This document shows positions 13,891 to 16,587 of a stretch of 16,587 nt of DNA, piece after piece. Position 1 is the stretch's first letter. Each line of letters opens with the position of its first letter. The notes beneath the pieces are model-generated. The model was not told the DNA's origin and searched no databases. It worked only from the letters and a program-made list of their open reading frames with translations. This DNA comes from JABWBR01 sp036741235 (GTDB lineage: Bacteria; Bacteroidota; Bacteroidia; Chitinophagales; Saprospiraceae), in NCBI GenBank assembly GCA_036741235.1, contig DAINSQ010000107.1, positions 1 through 16,587 of the forward strand. Reading direction: 5' to 3'. A program made the position numbers and the translations under genes.

Positions 13891-16302
13891 ATGAAGAACC
13901 TTTGCCTGCTGGTGGCATTAGTGGCCGCCCATTTTTATATTTTACCTTCACTTTATGCTCAACAACCATTAAGGCTAACTTGCTCGCCGGGTAGCGGCTC
14001 TATCAATGTGACTATTCAGCCGGAAACCTGCTTTCCTTTGGTTGCGCCAATCGTTATCTCCTGGGCAGGACCTGATGATACTACCGGAGAGATTACAATT
14101 ACAAACGTACCAGACAGTACAAAGCACATCGTGGATATTCCTGTTTTAAAAGTAGGAGAATATAATATCACTGTTATCAATGGCAATCAATGTTCAAAGA
14201 GTTGCCAATCCACAGTGATACAGGCCCCAACAGGATGTCCGCTTGCCATAAAAAGCGCCCTGGTTATTTCCCCTGCTTGTTATAACGCCGAAAATGGTAG
14301 TATTCGCCTGGATGTTGTGAATGCGGAAGGCGACGTAACTTTCAATTGGAATGACGGAAGCACAGAAGGCCCGGAGAGAACCGGGTTGTCCGGCGGTTAT
14401 TATGAGGTTACTATTTCAGATGAAAACGATTGCCAGTTTTTAGGGAAATATGACATGCCCAATCTTGGCGGAGGCGTATATCCTTATGTCTTGAACATTT
14501 ACCCCGATTCCTCCTTTGCGATACCCCGCACCGGTGGTTTTGAGATGGGCAGCGACGGCGGCACACTACCTTTTTCTATACGTTTAATAAATCCCGGCTT
14601 AAATATTGACAGAACAATCAATAATATACCGACCAATCCTTTTATCGCAGGTGAATTGCCTGCTGGAGTTTACACCTATACATTGAACGACTCCCTGGGC
14701 TGTCAGAGCGAAGGTTCAGTGACAATTCCATATCTACGAATCATCCCGCCCGGCGAGTTATTTATTCTGGAACACGCCGACAATATCACTCCAGCTGAAT
14801 ACAACGCCAACTTATCCAAAATCAATGAAAAAGCAATACAAAAGAAAGCATGCCGTTGCGGAAACGGATCTATTGAGTATCTGCAATTATGGGAAAGTAA
14901 AGATACTATCGAGTTGCTCACATCCGGCGACGGGTCGACCACTAAAACGCGACCTGATACTTCCGGATTGAGCCAGCGATTGATAGATCCCTCCTGGCTT
15001 GACTTCCCCGGCTCTGTTACGACGCCACCTTGCTATGGCACCTCACCTAATCCCAAATCGATAGTTGTAGCCCTTATCGACTCGGGTAGCGACTTGCTGT
15101 CGCCCCGCCGCCCAGATGGCCACGAAGATCTCGATGAAGTCCACTGGTCTAACAGGCGTATTAGCAATAGCAGCGCCAGCAAATTCTGCCCGGCGAACGA
15201 CTACGAGGGCTATGATTTTGTAAGAAATACAGGCGAAATTATTGACGAAATCGGTCACGGCACCCACCTGGCAGGTATTCTCAAATACACTGCACCAAAA
15301 AATGTCAATCTCCAGTTGATGAACCTCAAAGTATGCAGCCCGGACTCCGCATATGCCTATAGCGTATTCGACTTGGTCTGTGCAATACACTATGCCGTTG
15401 ACAGTGGCGCCCAAGTGATTAACCTGAGCCTGGGTTATTCTAGCAAAATCCCCTCTTTACCCCTGTACAATGCCTTGAAACGCGCCGAAATGGCCAATAT
15501 ACCGGTTGTTGTCTCCGCCGGTAATAGCCGGCAGGACTTGACAAAACTTGATAGCACCATGCGCTGGCCGGTATTTTTCAAACGGTCACATGGCAACAAC
15601 GAGTTCCAACCGCTGACCAACCTGCTGGTGGTCACCTCAATTAATGACGCTAATAGCGACCTGGACACTTACGCCAATTATGGCCGGGATTTCGTAGATA
15701 TCGCCACCGTGGGCAATTATTACAGCACCTACAGCTATTATAATACTGCCGGCGTTTACCAACAGGATTGGCAGTCTTTCAAAGGCACCTCCCAAGCAGC
15801 CGCTTATGCCAGCTCGGTGATTGGAACCATTAAAGCCCATCTTCCCGCAATAACGCCTGCCCAATTATTCCGTAGCCTGGCCGCAACCCATCAGCCTGTT
15901 CCCAATTTGGCTACAAAACTGAATATTGGCGGTCTTTTGAATGCGGAGGCACTGTTCAAATCGCTCAGCGTGCCGGTTAACTTTCCTAAAGGTATTGATG
16001 TAAGAACCAGGCTAAGTCACAAATGGCTAAAAACGGACAAATTAATCCCTGGCCAGACTGTCATTGGCACACTCCAGCACAAAGGCGTGAAAACAGTCCT
16101 GAACAACGTGAATTTGATCATTAAAGTCATCAAAAAAGACGGCTCCGAACACGAAATACACCGAAGATTTTATTGTGCAACCGATACCGTTGAATGGACC
16201 TTGCCAAACCCTGTACCCAATGACCATGATTATTATTTTGCGATCCTCACAACCAATGGAGTTGCTATTGGCAATAGAATGAAACTTACAAAAGTAGAAT
16301 GA
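13891..16302 (+). CDS. Secreted SprB-repeat / S8 subtilisin-like protease
   Basis: An 803-residue exported protein. A signal peptide (residues 1-24, ending LYAQQ) is followed by three beta modules (about 31-112, 121-190, 195-280), each closing with the SprB-repeat pattern GxYxxTvxDxxxCxxxxxxxI (VGEYNITVINGNQC, GGYYEVTISDENDC, AGVYTYTLNDSLGC). A linker (285-390) holds a CRC motif (321-323) and may serve as a prodomain. The S8 catalytic domain has Asp397 (ALIDSGSD), His456 (GHGTHLAG), the oxyanion Asn545 (VSAGN) and Ser634 (GTSQAAA, usually GTSMAAP), so the triad is complete. A beta-rich domain (700-803) ends the protein; I cannot confirm it as a type IX secretion sorting domain. Sequence is visibly more AT-rich than its neighbours. 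Its substrate is unknown; a role at the cell surface is inference. Confidence 0.88.
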   Translation: MKNLCLLVALVAAHFYILPSLYAQQPLRLTCSPGSGSINVTIQPETCFPLVAPIVISWAGPDDTTGEITITNVPDSTKHIVDIPVLKVGEYNITVINGNQCSKSCQSTVIQAPTGCPLAIKSALVISPACYNAENGSIRLDVVNAEGDVTFNWNDGSTEGPERTGLSGGYYEVTISDENDCQFLGKYDMPNLGGGVYPYVLNIYPDSSFAIPRTGGFEMGSDGGTLPFSIRLINPGLNIDRTINNIPTNPFIAGELPAGVYTYTLNDSLGCQSEGSVTIPYLRIIPPGELFILEHADNITPAEYNANLSKINEKAIQKKACRCGNGSIEYLQLWESKDTIELLTSGDGSTTKTRPDTSGLSQRLIDPSWLDFPGSVTTPPCYGTSPNPKSIVVALIDSGSDLLSPRRPDGHEDLDEVHWSNRRISNSSASKFCPANDYEGYDFVRNTGEIIDEIGHGTHLAGILKYTAPKNVNLQLMNLKVCSPDSAYAYSVFDLVCAIHYAVDSGAQVINLSLGYSSKIPSLPLYNALKRAEMANIPVVVSAGNSRQDLTKLDSTMRWPVFFKRSHGNNEFQPLTNLLVVTSINDANSDLDTYANYGRDFVDIATVGNYYSTYSYYNTAGVYQQDWQSFKGTSQAAAYASSVIGTIKAHLPAITPAQLFRSLAATHQPVPNLATKLNIGGLLNAEALFKSLSVPVNFPKGIDVRTRLSHKWLKTDKLIPGQTVIGTLQHKGVKTVLNNVNLIIKVIKKDGSEHEIHRRFYCATDTVEWTLPNPVPNDHDYYFAILTTNGVAIGNRMKLTKVE

Positions 16303-16329
16303 TATTTCTCTTTCTTTAAGATCTTATAT

Positions 16330-16369
16330 ATAGGAGCTTGGCAGTTGTCTTGGCTCCTATCATTTTTTT
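16330..16369 (+). terminator. Intrinsic terminator after the subtilase gene
   Basis: ATAGGAGC (16330-16337) pairs perfectly with GCTCCTAT (16353-16360) around a 15-base loop, followed by seven Ts (16363-16369). It begins 28 bases after the stop codon and separates this gene from the next. Confidence 0.8.
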
Positions 16370-16387
16370 ACTTCAAGATATTTTGCT

Positions 16388-16587
16388 ATGCACTGTAATT
16401 TGAAAAGGTGGGGACATCTTCTGATCGCCGTAATATCCGTTGTGATATTGTGGTATTGCACCCCGGGTAACCCGGAAAAAGCAAATCCTGATAATCAAAC
16501 AATCGATTTTGAACTTCCCGAAGTCCCCCCCCTTTCAGATGTCAGCGAAGCCATATCCGCCGCCGATTCCAATAATGAAAAAGGTAT
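16388..16587 (+). CDS. N-terminus of an exported or membrane-anchored protein (cut by window end)
   Basis: Sixty-six codons are visible from the ATG at 16388, 18 bases after the terminator T-tract. A basic start (KRWGH) is followed by one hydrophobic helix (LLIAVISVVILWYC, residues 11-24) and then a Pro/Asp/Glu-rich, low-complexity stretch (PGNPEKANPD, then acidic). It may be a lipoprotein anchored at Cys24, but WYC is a poor lipobox, so a simple membrane anchor is equally possible. No other start is clearly better and the frame is open to the window end. The family is not recognisable from this fragment. Proximity to the protease may mean a related surface role; this is speculative. Confidence 0.5.
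   Translation, partial: MHCNLKRWGHLLIAVISVVILWYCTPGNPEKANPDNQTIDFELPEVPPLSDVSEAISAADSNNEKG

Overview
The window reads as a draft chromosomal contig from a member of the Bacteroidota, most likely a Saprospiria-type (Lewinella/Haliscomenobacter-like) bacterium. Support comes from TAnnTTTG-type -7 promoter elements, starts mostly without Shine-Dalgarno sequences, SprB-type beta repeats in a secreted protein, a Bacteroidota-style MutL C-terminus and the small membrane gene ahead of mutL. The class-level placement is inference. A run of 10 Ns shows that the assembly is scaffolded.

Layout from left to right: (1) the 3' part of a large flavoprotein that joins a GltD-like half to a PyrK-like half with Cys ligands for a 2Fe-2S cluster; (2) an intergenic stretch with a composite inverted-repeat element built on GGTTGTA heptamers; (3) a secreted protein with four ~39-residue helical repeats, an aromatic Tyr/Trp/Pro segment and a Lys/Pro tail, broken only by the assembly gap; (4) a YwqG/DUF1963 protein ending in a hairpin; (5) a small single-span membrane protein and mutL as a two-gene unit; (6) on the minus strand, a compact operon tetR-FIST-histidine kinase, converging on mutL; (7) a 313-bp divergent region dense in hairpins and palindromes; (8) prfC (release factor 3), whose 3' end overlaps a convergent flavin-reductase-like gene by 20 bp; (9) a secreted SprB-repeat/subtilase protein in more AT-rich sequence, with a clear terminator; (10) the 5' end of an unidentified membrane-anchored or exported protein, cut by the window end.

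Most genes are housekeeping or commonly conserved (mutL, prfC, YwqG, flavin reductase). The best candidate for a less-described system is the tetR-FIST-kinase operon with its control region. A TetR-type regulator, a predicted small-ligand-binding FIST protein and a soluble GAF histidine kinase without a linked response regulator are nearly contiguous. Upstream of them, on the same strand, lie a 12-bp hairpin, an intrinsic-terminator-like hairpin with a T-tract before the first start codon, and three palindromes. This suggests a sensory unit controlled by repression and possibly by early termination; that is inference from sequence layout only. No tRNA, rRNA, CRISPR array, integrase or transposase was seen.
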